NCBI RefSeq assembly: GCF_000709795.1
Contig: NZ_KL503802.1
Location: 248,001-312,000, forward strand
Source of the DNA: Bartonella bacilliformis Ver097
GTDB taxonomy: Bacteria; Pseudomonadota; Alphaproteobacteria; Rhizobiales; Rhizobiaceae
Direction: 5' to 3'
Length of the DNA stretch: 64,000 nt
The notes under the pieces are model-generated. The model was not told where the DNA came from, made no database searches, and was given only the letters and a program-made list of their open reading frames with translations. This document shows positions 27,309 through 37,810 of the stretch, piece by piece. Numbering within the stretch: the first letter of the stretch is position 1; the number at the start of each line of letters is the position of its first letter. A program made the position numbers and the translations under genes.

Positions 27309-27839
27309 TCAATAATCTAAAAAAGCACGAATTCTGTTAATATGTTTCTGACCAAACTTTAAGTTATCTTGAGATACGGTAGTTGTTTCGTCAAAAAAAG
27401 CATCTTTATCTTCGAGTGCAGTGACTGCTATCAATGTTTTTTGCAGCGCCATAAAACCTACAACATAGTCTTTGGGAGTAAGACCATTATCGTCTAAAAT
27501 TTCTTTTAAATATGGTCGACTAGATATAAAAGTAATAAGTCCTTCAATGCTATGGTCATTTTCAGTGTGAGATGTTTGTAGTTCTGGAGGTAAACTGACA
27601 ATTTTTTGTTTGGTTTTTTCCATTTTTTCAAGAAAATTTTCAGTTAAAGGATAATTGGCTACGATCTTTGGGTTGTTGATAGGTGTCAGAATGAAGTGAC
27701 CGTCTGGCTCATTTTTTATTGTTTCTTGAGCGTAAGTTGCAAAAGGAAAAAGCAAAATAAAAAACACATGCAATGTAATTTTAAACATAGCTAAAAATAA
27801 TCTCCTCTTTTTTGTAGGGGGGAAAAAACTCTTATTCAT
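27309..27839 (-). CDS. Hypothetical secreted protein
   Basis: Not recognised. It has 176 residues: a basic start (KKRR) and a hydrophobic signal segment (FKITLHVFFILLFPFATYAQ) suggest export to the periplasm. The mature part is hydrophilic, rich in E, K, T and D, and predicted mostly helical, with DNGLTPKDYVVGFMALQKTL as its most family-like stretch. There is no cysteine in the mature part. The ATG at 27788 would also start a normal signal peptide. It sits alone between parB and ispZ, where many rhizobia have holA, and its stop touches the parB stop. Confidence 0.6.
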   Translation of the reverse strand: MNKSFFPPTKKRRLFLAMFKITLHVFFILLFPFATYAQETIKNEPDGHFILTPINNPKIVANYPLTENFLEKMEKTKQKIVSLPPELQTSHTENDHSIEGLITFISSRPYLKEILDDNGLTPKDYVVGFMALQKTLIAVTALEDKDAFFDETTTVSQDNLKFGQKHINRIRAFLDY

Positions 27840-28164
27840 TTTATTTTTTGTTACAAAGCTTTTCTATAAAGCGCTTTTTCTCCAAAAATATAAAAGGTTT
27901 TCTACATAAGGCTATATAAAAAAATATAGCTTTCTGAAGTTTTTGATTTGTGTTTCAATAGTTCATAAAAAGAGCATTCATTTCATCACAATTTTAATGC
28001 ACTTTAAAAGATTTTATTCAAAGTGCATTAGATGCAGCTGTAATAAACTTTTTTATCATGAATGAATATATAAATTATCTTTTTGATAAATCAACTGTTC
28101 AATCGCTATACATTCTCATCTTGTGAGAAGTTTATAAAAGCGTTTGAAATGATGAATACTGTGT
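27840..28164. other. Spacer with one hairpin
   Basis: AT-rich gap with no gene. It contains a perfect 10-base inverted repeat (AATGCACTTT 27996-28005 with AAAGTGCATT 28020-28029) around a 14-base loop, 136 bases past the ispZ stop. There is no following T-run on the minus strand, so a terminator role is possible but weak. Confidence 0.45.
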
Positions 28165-28836
28165 TTAGGAATTGGATTCATCATCTTTTATCAGGGAATT
28201 GTCTGAATATTTGATAATGATAGGGAATTGTACAATAATAAATAGAATTGCTATGGGCACAACACCAAACACTTTAAATGTAACCCAGAAATCATCGTTA
28301 AAATTACGCCAAATGACTTCATTTAAAAGAGCAAGAAAAGCGAAAAAAAACGCCCAACAATAGGTAAGTTTTTTCCATCCCTTCTCAGTAATTTTAAAAG
28401 CAGAGTCAAAAATGTAACGCAATAATAGTTTATTAAATAATAAACTACCAAAAAGCATAAAAGAAAATAGACTATTGATGATTGTGGGTTTCATTTTGAT
28501 AAAAGTATCATCATTAAGCCAAAGGGTTAAAAAACCAAAAACGAGGATCAATAATCCTGAAATGAGGAGCATGATAGGAATGGTACGTGCAATAATCCAC
28601 GATAAACTGAGAGCAATAATAATCGCTACCATAAAAATAAACGTGGCAGGATAAATAGGTTTATCAAAGTGTTTGAAAAGTTCAACATTATTGATCAACC
28701 ATCCGCCCTTATAATGGGCGAGAAAAAAAACAATCAATGGTCCCATTTCAAAGAAAAATTTAAATATAGGAGAAGGAGACGCTTTTTGATTATTTTGGGT
28801 GTTTTGTGAATTAGGTTCAAAAAGAAAGTGTTTCAT
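28165..28836 (-). CDS. ispZ: Septation protein A / intracellular septation family (YciB, IspZ)
   Basis: Inner-membrane protein of the YciB/IspZ family, implicated in septation and envelope integrity; its molecular activity is unsettled. It has 223 residues, five to six hydrophobic segments, the family start FKFFFEMGPLIVFFLAHYKG near 25 and WKKLTYCWAFFFAFLALLNE near 155 followed by VIWRNFNDDFWVTFKVFGVV. The N-terminus is extended by about 25 hydrophilic residues. The start overlaps the ftsY stop by 4 bases (ATGA), so it is in the dapF-mtaB-ftsY-ispZ operon common to Hyphomicrobiales. Confidence 0.9.
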   Translation of the reverse strand: MKHFLFEPNSQNTQNNQKASPSPIFKFFFEMGPLIVFFLAHYKGGWLINNVELFKHFDKPIYPATFIFMVAIIIALSLSWIIARTIPIMLLISGLLILVFGFLTLWLNDDTFIKMKPTIINSLFSFMLFGSLLFNKLLLRYIFDSAFKITEKGWKKLTYCWAFFFAFLALLNEVIWRNFNDDFWVTFKVFGVVPIAILFIIVQFPIIIKYSDNSLIKDDESNS

Positions 28837-29996
28837 GAGTGTTTTCCTATTATAGCTTGGGCAAAATCGGAGGCAGAAAAAGGTTCAAGATCCTCTGTAT
28901 TTTCGCCTATACCAATGAAATAAACAGGTAGTTTATATTTTGCTGCAAGAGCAACGAGAATTCCCCCTCGTGCGGTACCATCAAGCTTTGTCATAACCAA
29001 ACCATTAACACCGGCAATATTGCGGAAAATATCGACTTGATTAAGAGCGTTTTGCCCAGTTGTTGCGTCGAGTGTTTGGAGAATGGTATGAGGTGCTTGA
29101 GGGTCATGTTTCTGCAAAACACGAATAATTTTTGCTAATTCGTCCATTAATTCAGTTTTATTTTGCAAACGTCCAGCTGTGTCAATGATTAATATATCGT
29201 TGTTTGCTTTTTTTGCTTTTTCGTAAGCCTCAAAGGCTAAACTAGCGGTATCTGCACCAAATTGGGTTGAGATAACAGGAGCTCCTGTACGCTCACCCCA
29301 GATATGTAATTGTTCAATTGCTGCGGCACGAAATGTATCACCCGCAGCAAGCATAACTTTTAACCCATTTGAGATTAGTTTAGCCGCTAATTTTCCAATA
29401 GTTGTGGTTTTTCCAGTACCGTTTACACCAACAAACAAGATAACATGAGGTTTATGACTAAGATCAAGTTCTAACGGAATAGCAACAGGTTCAAGTACTT
29501 TTTTTATTTCATCTGCAACAATGGTATGAATATCATCTAAGGATAAGTTTTTTCCATAACGACCAGAAGCCAAAATATCAGTAATATGTGAAGCTGTTTC
29601 TATACCAAGGTCGGCTTGGATAAGAATGTCCTCTAATTCTTGCAATGTGTCGGCATTGAGTTTTTTTTGGGTAAAAAGTGCACCAATAGAACCGCCTAAT
29701 TGTCGTGAAGAACGTGATAATCCGTGTTTAAGGCGCTCAAACCATGCCACCTCTTTTTGTTCAACAGGAAGTGTTGGTAAGGGGGCTTCTTCTTTCTCTA
29801 TAATTGTATCTGTAATGACGACTTTTCTAAAATTTGATTCAGAAGACTGAATTTCCTCACTGTGCGTCGTGGGATTTGTACTGTACTCTTCCCTCTGTTT
29901 TTCCTTTTCAAGCTTTATAGAAGGACGACCGTTTTTTGTCGTTTCATTTTTAGATTTATTAAAAGAGAATATTTTTTTGATAAAAAACTTTGTCAT
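28833..29996 (-). CDS. ftsY: Signal recognition particle receptor FtsY
   Basis: GTPase receptor that docks SRP-ribosome complexes at the membrane. From the ATG at 29996, preceded by AGGAAAG, it has 387 residues; a TTG at 30014 is the longer alternative. A charged acidic N-terminal A region is followed by the NG domain: P-loop FVGVNGTGKTTTIGKLA near 185, AGDTFRAAAIEQL near 214, DTAGRLQNKTELM near 268, and TKLDGTARGGILVALA near 333. It starts 14 bases past the mtaB stop. Confidence 0.96.
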   Translation of the reverse strand: MTKFFIKKIFSFNKSKNETTKNGRPSIKLEKEKQREEYSTNPTTHSEEIQSSESNFRKVVITDTIIEKEEAPLPTLPVEQKEVAWFERLKHGLSRSSRQLGGSIGALFTQKKLNADTLQELEDILIQADLGIETASHITDILASGRYGKNLSLDDIHTIVADEIKKVLEPVAIPLELDLSHKPHVILFVGVNGTGKTTTIGKLAAKLISNGLKVMLAAGDTFRAAAIEQLHIWGERTGAPVISTQFGADTASLAFEAYEKAKKANNDILIIDTAGRLQNKTELMDELAKIIRVLQKHDPQAPHTILQTLDATTGQNALNQVDIFRNIAGVNGLVMTKLDGTARGGILVALAAKYKLPVYFIGIGENTEDLEPFSASDFAQAIIGKHS

Positions 29997-30010
29997 AAGG
30001 ACTTTCCTGC

Positions 30011-31294
30011 TCAAGCTACATGTGATGCAAGATGTGTAGCAATTAATTTATTGCCATCATGGTCAATAATGAGGGCTTTAACAATTGTCCCAACTTTAGC
30101 ACCTTTAATATGTGTAAGAGTATAATCTTCTGTTCGTCCAATTTCATCTCTTTCAACAAGGATTTTTTGTTTGGTATTTTGTAAATAAGAAAGATGTTTT
30201 TGGTAGGCTTTTTCACCTGCTTTGCGTAACTTTTCTGCACGCATTTTGATTGTTTCATGGTTAACTTGTGGCATACGTGCTGCAGGAGTTCCTTTTCTCG
30301 GGCTAAAAGGAAAAACATGGAGATGTATTAAACCACAGTCATTGATCAAATTTAAGCTGTTTTGAAACATTTTTTCTGTTTCTGTTGGAAAACCGGCAAT
30401 TAAATCAGCACCATAAACCATAGAGGGACGTTTAGCACGTAAATCTTGGCAAAATTGGATTGCATGTTCACGTAAATGCCGACGTTTCATTCGTTTTAAA
30501 ATCATATTATCTCCTGCTTGTAGAGATAAATGTAAATGCGGCATTATTCTTTTTTCATAGGCTAAAAGATCGATCAATTCTTGGTCTGCTTCGATAGAAT
30601 CAATAGAGGAAAGATGCAATCGTGGTAAATCAGGAACATGGCGCAAAATGGTTGAAACTAATTTTCCTAGAGTTATTTTTCCAGGTAAGTTAGAACCGTA
30701 GCTTGTCAAATCAACACCTGTCAAAACAACTTCCTGAATACCATTATCTATAAGCCGTTTGATTTGTTCAATAATGGCCCCCATAGGAACTGAGCGTGAT
30801 GGTCCGCGGCCATAAGGAATGATGCAAAATGTACAGCGATGATCGCATCCATTTTGGATTTGTACAAAGGCGCGCGTGCGTCCTTCTATTGAATTAATCA
30901 TGTGCGGAGCATTTTTGCGCACTTCCATAATATCATTGACACGAATTTTTTCATCATGATTAATTCCAAAATCTGGTAACTGACGATAAGAATGCGTATG
31001 AAGTTTATCTTCATTACCTAAAATTAGATCTACTTCCGTCATAAGGGAAAAATTATCTGCTTCTGTTTGTGCTGCGCATCCTGTAACGATGATGCGGGTA
31101 TGAGGGTTTTCACGTCTTGCTTTTCGGATAGCTTGTTTGGCTTGTCGTACAGCTTCGGAAGTGACAGCACAGGTATTAAAGATAATCGCTCCATCTTTGA
31201 GTTGATCAAGGCCAGCAGAAGAGCTTTTTTGTCGTATAACTTCTGATTCATAACTATTAAGGCGGCAACCAAATGTTACAATTTTTACCGTCAT
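30011..31294 (-). CDS. mtaB: tRNA t6A37 methylthiotransferase MtaB
   Basis: Radical-SAM enzyme converting t6A37 to ms2t6A in tRNA. From the ATG at 31294 it has 427 residues. The N-terminal auxiliary cluster cysteines are in FGCRLN, NTCAVT and TGCAAQ, the radical-SAM cluster in CDHRCTFC near 153, and a TRAM-like C-terminal end (VGTIVKALIIDHDGNKLIA) is present. NTCAVTSEAVRQAKQAIRKA is typical of MtaB rather than MiaB. Its ATG overlaps the dapF stop (TGATG). Confidence 0.93.
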   Translation of the reverse strand: MTVKIVTFGCRLNSYESEVIRQKSSSAGLDQLKDGAIIFNTCAVTSEAVRQAKQAIRKARRENPHTRIIVTGCAAQTEADNFSLMTEVDLILGNEDKLHTHSYRQLPDFGINHDEKIRVNDIMEVRKNAPHMINSIEGRTRAFVQIQNGCDHRCTFCIIPYGRGPSRSVPMGAIIEQIKRLIDNGIQEVVLTGVDLTSYGSNLPGKITLGKLVSTILRHVPDLPRLHLSSIDSIEADQELIDLLAYEKRIMPHLHLSLQAGDNMILKRMKRRHLREHAIQFCQDLRAKRPSMVYGADLIAGFPTETEKMFQNSLNLINDCGLIHLHVFPFSPRKGTPAARMPQVNHETIKMRAEKLRKAGEKAYQKHLSYLQNTKQKILVERDEIGRTEDYTLTHIKGAKVGTIVKALIIDHDGNKLIATHLASHVA

Positions 31295-32145
31295 CAAAGA
31301 TGATCCTTTTTATAAGTTCCTGTTAGAGGGTTAAAAAGTCCATTGAATTCATGCTCTGTTGGGCCTGTCATGATGATATGTTCATCATCTCGATAGAGAA
31401 TAGAGAGTATTCCCTTTGGTAGATTAACGTCAATGTGGCGCTCTATTAATCCACGGCGATAAGCAGCGACTGCACTTGCACAAGCAGCGCTGCCGCATGC
31501 TTGTGTTAACCCAACTCCTCGCTCCCACGTTCGTAAAGTTAGACTTTTCTTTGATGTTATGTGAGCGATGGAAATATTACATCTTTCTAGAAAAAGTGGA
31601 TCATGTTCGAGCTTTGGTCCATATTTTTCTAATGGTATGTTTTCGATGTTACTTTCAATAAAAAAAATAGCATGGAGATTACCAACAGAGACAAGACATG
31701 CGTCTTGTAAGGGGCCAACTGTAATGTCTACGTGATTGGTATCAATGATTTCACGTGAAACAGGCATATTTTTTGCATTGAGATATGGACGCCCCATGTC
31801 AACAGAAATAAGTCCATCAGCTTGGCGTTTACCTTCAACAATTCCGGTCCATGTTTCCAATCGAAAATTATTGCCTAGATTATGATTAGCTAACCATTCA
31901 ATGACACAACGTGTACCGTTGCCGCAAGCTTTTGCCTTTGAGCCATCGGCATTCCATATTTCGATGCGGAAATCGGCTTTATCTTGAGTTGGGGGATGAA
32001 TAGCCATGATTTGATCAAAATGTGTTTGGGGGTTTGAAGCTAAAGCCTGAATTGCCTGTGGTGTGATGTTATGTATAGATTTACGCAAATCAGCGACAAT
32101 GATTTTATTTCCAAGACCGTTCATTTTGCTGAATGGTATTTGCAT
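31294..32145 (-). CDS. dapF: Diaminopimelate epimerase
   Basis: Interconverts LL- and meso-diaminopimelate, needed for lysine and peptidoglycan. It has 283 residues. The two catalytic cysteines are in KACGNGTRCV (Cys74) and TQACGSAACAS near 217; the start KMNGLGNKIIVADL is also typical (N-L/D-F box, here NGLGNK). A parS-like palindrome lies within its codons at 31747-31762. First gene of the dapF-mtaB-ftsY-ispZ string. Confidence 0.96.
   Translation of the reverse strand: MQIPFSKMNGLGNKIIVADLRKSIHNITPQAIQALASNPQTHFDQIMAIHPPTQDKADFRIEIWNADGSKAKACGNGTRCVIEWLANHNLGNNFRLETWTGIVEGKRQADGLISVDMGRPYLNAKNMPVSREIIDTNHVDITVGPLQDACLVSVGNLHAIFFIESNIENIPLEKYGPKLEHDPLFLERCNISIAHITSKKSLTLRTWERGVGLTQACGSAACASAVAAYRRGLIERHIDVNLPKGILSILYRDDEHIIMTGPTEHEFNGLFNPLTGTYKKDHL
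31747..31762. promoter_or_regulatory. parS: parS-like site 3 (inside dapF)
   Basis: GATTTCACGTGAAACA keeps the core TTTCACGTGAAACA of parS but differs in the first two bases. It is 4.4 kb past parB, in the direction away from the candidate origin. Confidence 0.6.
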
Positions 32146-32388
32146 AGGATTTCTCTATTTTAGTAACACATGATCTGTATAATTATGACTGAAAATTTTG
32201 TAAATTTCTAGTATTTGATAGAGATAAAGTCAGTAGTAAAAAGCTATTATTGTTTGAAGGAAGAATTTGCAATTATATTTTCATGGTTTCTTTTATTAAT
32301 TGTATCTAAACAAAAGTAGCTCATGATATAAGAATTTTAATCGTTTTTAGATAAGCTTGTTTATTGGTATGGGAAAGAGTAAAAGTCT

Positions 32389-32934
32389 ATGATATTCTCA
32401 AAAATTTCATCTTTCGTTATATTATCACTTATCGTTATTTTGAGTGGTTGTTCAACCTCACGATTTAAGAGTGATAGTAACAGTACCCCAGGCATTTTTT
32501 ATCCTTTTTATCCTGCTGAAACAGTGTCAGATTCTATAATAACATCTGATTTACCTGAATTTGAGGAATTCACTTCAGTTGATAGAAAAAAAGATTCCAG
32601 CGATTTTTCACAAATGGCGGATTTTGAAGATTTTGAACCACCAAGTTATGCAATAAATTTATCTCCTGCAAGCATTGCTGGTGTATGGAATCTTTCTGTA
32701 GATAATACAGTTTGCCGAGTTGCAACACCACAAACGAAATTTGGTCAAGGATATCGTGCTCATCCTTTATCATGTTCAAAAATATTTTCTGAGGTAAGAT
32801 CGTGGGCTATTAAAGGGAAAAAATTGTATTTTTATGAAGAATCTGGGCGTGTTGTTGCTGTTTTTTATTCTTTGAATGAAGGCCGTTTTGAAGGGTATAT
32901 GTTTAATAATCAGCCAGCTATTTTAAACCGTTAG
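32389..32934 (+). CDS. Omp19-like outer-membrane lipoprotein, protease-inhibitor (Inh) domain
   Basis: Probable lipoprotein with a C-terminal AprI/Inh-type beta-barrel. It has 181 residues. The signal peptide ends in the lipobox ILSGC (lipidated Cys21). A low-complexity acidic linker follows (about 25-90), and then ASIAGVWNLSVDNTVCRVAT near 98 and HPLSCSKIFSEVRSWAIKG near 125 with a conserved Cys pair, and FYEESGRVVAVFYSLNEGRF, the usual pattern of the Brucella Omp19/Inh family. Brucella Omp19 inhibits host proteases; that this one does so is inference. It is transcribed alone. Confidence 0.8.
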   Translation: MIFSKISSFVILSLIVILSGCSTSRFKSDSNSTPGIFYPFYPAETVSDSIITSDLPEFEEFTSVDRKKDSSDFSQMADFEDFEPPSYAINLSPASIAGVWNLSVDNTVCRVATPQTKFGQGYRAHPLSCSKIFSEVRSWAIKGKKLYFYEESGRVVAVFYSLNEGRFEGYMFNNQPAILNR

Positions 32935-33027
32935 ACCATTAAATCGTTCATAAAAAGAAGAAATATATACACATGTATATATAAGGTTACTCTTATTGAA
33001 AGCAGTTTAAAAAGGGAATAGAGATAG

Positions 33028-34242
33028 ATGATTTTTGTTTCGACACGCTATAAAAAATTAGTTTCTGAAGGAAAAATCAGTTTCGATCCAGCTCAATTGG
33101 CCCTAACAGAGCATTTTGATTATTTATTGCAAAAAATTTTAGCACAAAATACTTCCCGGTTTGGAGCATTTTGGCATCGTTTTAGAAAAAAGATAAAAGC
33201 ATATTTCTGTGTTTCAAAACAAGTTAATATTGATAGCCACGTTCAAAGTCACATTCAAGGATTGTACATCTATGGTGGAGTAGGGCGAGGTAAAACCATG
33301 CTGATGGATTTGTTTTTTTCTTGTTTGCCACAAGGCAACAAAAAACGTGTTCATTTTAATGATTTTATGGCTGATGTCCATGAACGTGTTAATGTGCACC
33401 GTCAAGGACTTAAATCTGCAAAAACCAAACAAAATGATTCCATTCTTGCTATTGCAGAAAATCTTGCGCGAGAGGCTCGTGTGCTTTGTTTTGATGAGTT
33501 TAGCGTAACGGATATTGCAGATGCCATGATTCTTGGTCGTCTTGTAACCACTTTATTTGATAAAGGGGTTATTTTAGTGGCAACTTCAAATGTTGCACCT
33601 GATAACCTTTATTATAATGGTTTAAATCGCTCTCTCTTTTTGCCTTTTATTCAAGTTTTGAAAACATATGTGCACGTTATTAATCTTGATGCGAAAACAG
33701 ACTATCGTCTCGAAAAGTCAAATCCGCAACATATGTTGTATATAACACCGTTGGGACTATCAGCAAATCAATGTATGGATAACGCGTGGATGTCGATTTT
33801 GCAGGGTCAAGAAGAAAGGTCTGAGGATATATCTGTCAAAGCGCGTTTGATTCATATTATGCGTTCTGGTGCTGGGTGTGCACGTTTTGATTATCAAGAT
33901 CTTTGTGTAAAACCTTTGGCGGCAGCTGAATATTTAGCATTAGGAGAGCGTTATCACACAATTTTTATCGATAATGTTCCAATAATGGACGACGATGTTC
34001 ATCGTAATGAAACAAAACGGTTTATTTTGCTTATCGATGTTCTTTATGAGCGCTATATAAGATTGTTTATGTCGGCAGCAGCAGAGCTTGAGAGTTTATA
34101 TAGAGGGCGTTTGTCAACGACGGAAGGTTTCGAGTTTCAAAGAACACAGTCACGTCTTTTTGAAATGCAAAGCCAGGATTATCTAGCTGTTTGGGCAGAA
34201 CGATTTTTTGCAGGAAAAAGCGATCTCTTTACCTTTACGTAA
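33028..34242 (+). CDS. zapE: Cell division protein ZapE (AFG1-like ATPase)
   Basis: Cytoplasmic AAA-type ATPase of the ZapE/AFG1 family that acts at the division ring. It has 404 residues. The N-terminus YKKLVSEGKISFDPAQLALT is followed by Walker A GLYIYGGVGRGKTMLMDLFF near 86, HFNDFMADVHERVN near 111, Walker B VLCFDEFSVTDIADAMIL near 151, and LVATSNVAPDNLYYNGLNRS near 189. In many alphaproteobacteria it precedes mdh-sucCDAB as here. The 268-base gap to mdh suggests mdh has its own promoter. Confidence 0.93.
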   Translation: MIFVSTRYKKLVSEGKISFDPAQLALTEHFDYLLQKILAQNTSRFGAFWHRFRKKIKAYFCVSKQVNIDSHVQSHIQGLYIYGGVGRGKTMLMDLFFSCLPQGNKKRVHFNDFMADVHERVNVHRQGLKSAKTKQNDSILAIAENLAREARVLCFDEFSVTDIADAMILGRLVTTLFDKGVILVATSNVAPDNLYYNGLNRSLFLPFIQVLKTYVHVINLDAKTDYRLEKSNPQHMLYITPLGLSANQCMDNAWMSILQGQEERSEDISVKARLIHIMRSGAGCARFDYQDLCVKPLAAAEYLALGERYHTIFIDNVPIMDDDVHRNETKRFILLIDVLYERYIRLFMSAAAELESLYRGRLSTTEGFEFQRTQSRLFEMQSQDYLAVWAERFFAGKSDLFTFT

Positions 34243-34498
34243 AATGTTTAAATATAGTCCTTTGAATCTAAAAATATTGTATAATTTATTGTGTTTTTTT
34301 AAGTTCATCTTATCGGTGAAATATGATAAGTCTCTAACAGTTGTTTGAGAAATTTTATGTTATTTCAATAGATAAGGGAACTTTGATAAATCGTATACTA
34401 TCTCATTTTATAGTTGTATTGAAAGTGGGGTAGAGTGAAGGGAAATGCTTAGTATTTTGGCGTAGAGGAATTTGCGCCTAATCATCTGGTAGAAGTGA

Positions 34499-35476
<978 letters not shown>

Positions 35477-35556
35477 TGAGAGTGTGCTGATCAAAATAAA
35501 ATATTTAAATGTTGTGAGGATTGATTTAGTTATCCATAAAAGAAGAGGGAAAGTGA

Positions 35557-36753
35557 ATGAATATCCATGAATATCAGGCTAAACGTTTGCTTCACGAATA
35601 TGGCGCACCTGTTGCAAATGGTGTTGCTGTTTATTCTGTTGAACAGGCTGAAAAATGGGCAAAAAAATTACCTGGACCACTTTATGTGGTGAAGAGTCAG
35701 ATTCATGCCGGTGGTCGTGGTAAGGGAAATTTTAAAGAGCTTGATTCTGATGCAAAGGGTGGTGTTCGGCTTGCAAAATCGGTTGAAGAAGTTGTTGCCA
35801 ATGTAAAAGAAATGCTTGGTAAAACTTTGGTGACAAAGCAAACAGGTTCTGAGGGTAAACAAGTTAATCGCCTTTATATTGAAGATGGTGCCAATATCGA
35901 ACGGGAACTTTATCTTTCACTTTTAATTGATCGTACAACAGGTCGAGTTGCTTTTGTGGTTTCGACAGAAGGGGGTATGGATATTGAAACGGTTGCTGCA
36001 GAGACACCGGAAAAAATATGCACACTTTCTATTGATCCTACAGAAGGCGTAACTGATACAGATTGTGCAAAGCTTTGTGATGAATTAAATTTGAGTGGTA
36101 ATGCACGTGAAGATGGCGAAAAACTCTTTCCAATTCTCTATAAGGCTTTTTGTGAAAAAGATATGAGCCTTCTTGAAATCAATCCACTTATCGTCATGGA
36201 CGATGGGAGATTACGCGTTCTTGATGCAAAAGTTTCTTTCGATAACAACGCCTTATTCCGTCATCCAGATATTCTAGAGTTGCGTGATATTTCGGAGGAA
36301 GATCCAAAAGAAATCGAAGCTTCAAAGCATGACCTTGCCTATATTGCTCTTGATGGTATGATTGGCTGCATGGTAAATGGTGCAGGTCTTGCCATGGCAA
36401 CAATGGATATTATTAAACTTTATGGAGCTGAACCAGCAAATTTCCTTGATGTTGGTGGTAGTGCTTCAAAAGAGAAAGTAACTCATGCTTTTAAAATTAT
36501 TACGGCTGACCCGAATGTTAAAGGGATTTTTGTCAACATTTTTGGTGGAATTATGCGTTGCGATGTTATCGCTGAGGGTGTGATTGCTGCTGTTAAGGAA
36601 GTTGGTTTGAAAGTGCCTTTGGTTGTGCGTCTTGAAGGGACCAATGTTGAACAGGGTAAAGCGATTATCAATGATAGTGGTTTGAATGTGATTTCCGCCA
36701 ATGATTTAGATGATGCAGCTCAGAAGATTGTTGCAGCCGTGAAAGGAGCTTAA
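35557..36753 (+). CDS. sucC: Succinyl-CoA synthetase beta subunit (ADP-forming)
   Basis: ATP-grasp subunit of succinyl-CoA synthetase. It has 398 residues. The start [20 protein letters not shown] is canonical; AGGRGKG near 51 binds nucleotide, LLEINPLIV near 206 binds metal, and [20 protein letters not shown] near 325 is the power-helix region. GAGGAAAG precedes the ATG by 5-6 bases. sucD starts 3 bases after its stop, as expected for two subunits made together. Confidence 0.97.
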   Translation: MNIHEYQAKRLLHEYGAPVANGVAVYSVEQAEKWAKKLPGPLYVVKSQIHAGGRGKGNFKELDSDAKGGVRLAKSVEEVVANVKEMLGKTLVTKQTGSEGKQVNRLYIEDGANIERELYLSLLIDRTTGRVAFVVSTEGGMDIETVAAETPEKICTLSIDPTEGVTDTDCAKLCDELNLSGNAREDGEKLFPILYKAFCEKDMSLLEINPLIVMDDGRLRVLDAKVSFDNNALFRHPDILELRDISEEDPKEIEASKHDLAYIALDGMIGCMVNGAGLAMATMDIIKLYGAEPANFLDVGGSASKEKVTHAFKIITADPNVKGIFVNIFGGIMRCDVIAEGVIAAVKEVGLKVPLVVRLEGTNVEQGKAIINDSGLNVISANDLDDAAQKIVAAVKGA

Positions 36754-36756
36754 ACC

Positions 36757-37659
36757 ATGTCGATTCTTATCAATAAGGATACAAAGGTTCTCGTTCAAGG
36801 CCTTACAGGAAAAACTGGAACGTTTCATACAGAACAAGCACTTGCGTATTATGGAACGCAAATGGTTGGTGGCATTAATCCCAAAAAAGGTGGGGAAACA
36901 TGGACAGGGGCAAAAGGTGAGACTCTTCCCATTTTTGCAAGTGTTGCAGAAGGTAAAGAAAAAACAGAAGCCAATGCTTCTGTTATTTATGTTCCTCCTG
37001 CAGGGGCTGCTGATGCTATCATAGAAGCTATTAAAGCTGAAATCGATCTAATTGTCTGTATTACAGAAGGTATACCGGTTATGGATATGGTCAGAGTTAA
37101 GGCGAAATTAGAAAAATCGAAATCGCGCTTAATTGGTCCTAATTGTCCAGGTATTTTGACACCTGATGAATGTAAGATCGGTATTATGCCTGGGTCTATT
37201 TTCAAGAAAGGTTCTGTTGGTGTTGTTTCTCGGTCAGGAACTTTGACTTATGAAGCTGTTTTTCAGACAAGTCATGAAGGTCTTGGGCAAACAACAGCGA
37301 TTGGTATTGGGGGTGACCCTGTTAAAGGCACAGAATTTATTGATGTGTTAGAAATGTTTTTGGCTGATGATGAGACCGAATCTATTGTTATGATCGGTGA
37401 GATTGGTGGTTCTGCTGAGGAAGAAGCAGCACAATTTCTTAAAGATGAAGCAAAGAGAGGTCGTAAAAAGCCTATGGTTGGCTTTATTGCTGGTCGTACA
37501 GCACCTCCAGGACGGACAATGGGTCATGCTGGAGCAGTTATTTCTAGTGGTAAAGGGGGTGCAGAAGATAAGATTGCTGCTATGGAGTCAGCAGGGATTC
37601 GTGTTTCTCCTTCACCATCGCAGGTGGGGAAGACGTTGGTTTCAGTTTTGAAGGGTTAA
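36757..37659 (+). CDS. sucD: Succinyl-CoA synthetase alpha subunit
   Basis: CoA-binding and phospho-histidine subunit. It has 300 residues. The N-terminal CoA domain has [20 protein letters not shown] near 11, [10 protein letters not shown] near 37 and [12 protein letters not shown] near 95; [20 protein letters not shown] near 126 and the active His in [19 protein letters not shown] near 245 follow. It is co-transcribed with sucC, then separated from sucA by a 151-base gap that holds a strong hairpin. Confidence 0.97.
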   Translation: MSILINKDTKVLVQGLTGKTGTFHTEQALAYYGTQMVGGINPKKGGETWTGAKGETLPIFASVAEGKEKTEANASVIYVPPAGAADAIIEAIKAEIDLIVCITEGIPVMDMVRVKAKLEKSKSRLIGPNCPGILTPDECKIGIMPGSIFKKGSVGVVSRSGTLTYEAVFQTSHEGLGQTTAIGIGGDPVKGTEFIDVLEMFLADDETESIVMIGEIGGSAEEEAAQFLKDEAKRGRKKPMVGFIAGRTAPPGRTMGHAGAVISSGKGGAEDKIAAMESAGIRVSPSPSQVGKTLVSVLKG

Positions 37660-37669
37660 AAATAAATTT

Positions 37670-37698
37670 ATCTGAATGGGTATGTTGCCCATTCAGAT
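37670..37698. repeat. Perfect 11-bp hairpin between sucD and sucA
   Basis: ATCTGAATGGG (37670-37680) pairs perfectly with CCCATTCAGAT (37688-37698) around a 7-base loop, 10 bases after the sucD stop. No T-run follows, so it is not a typical terminator. It may protect the sucCD mRNA 3' end or partially stop readthrough into sucA. Confidence 0.7.
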
Positions 37699-37810
37699 CA
37701 AATATCGATTACAATGAAGTAGAGGCTGTTTAAATTTCTGGCTTTTAGTTTTAGAGTGCTACGGTTACGGGTATATGTAAGGAGACGGAGCAGACGTTCC
37801 GGAAAGATAT

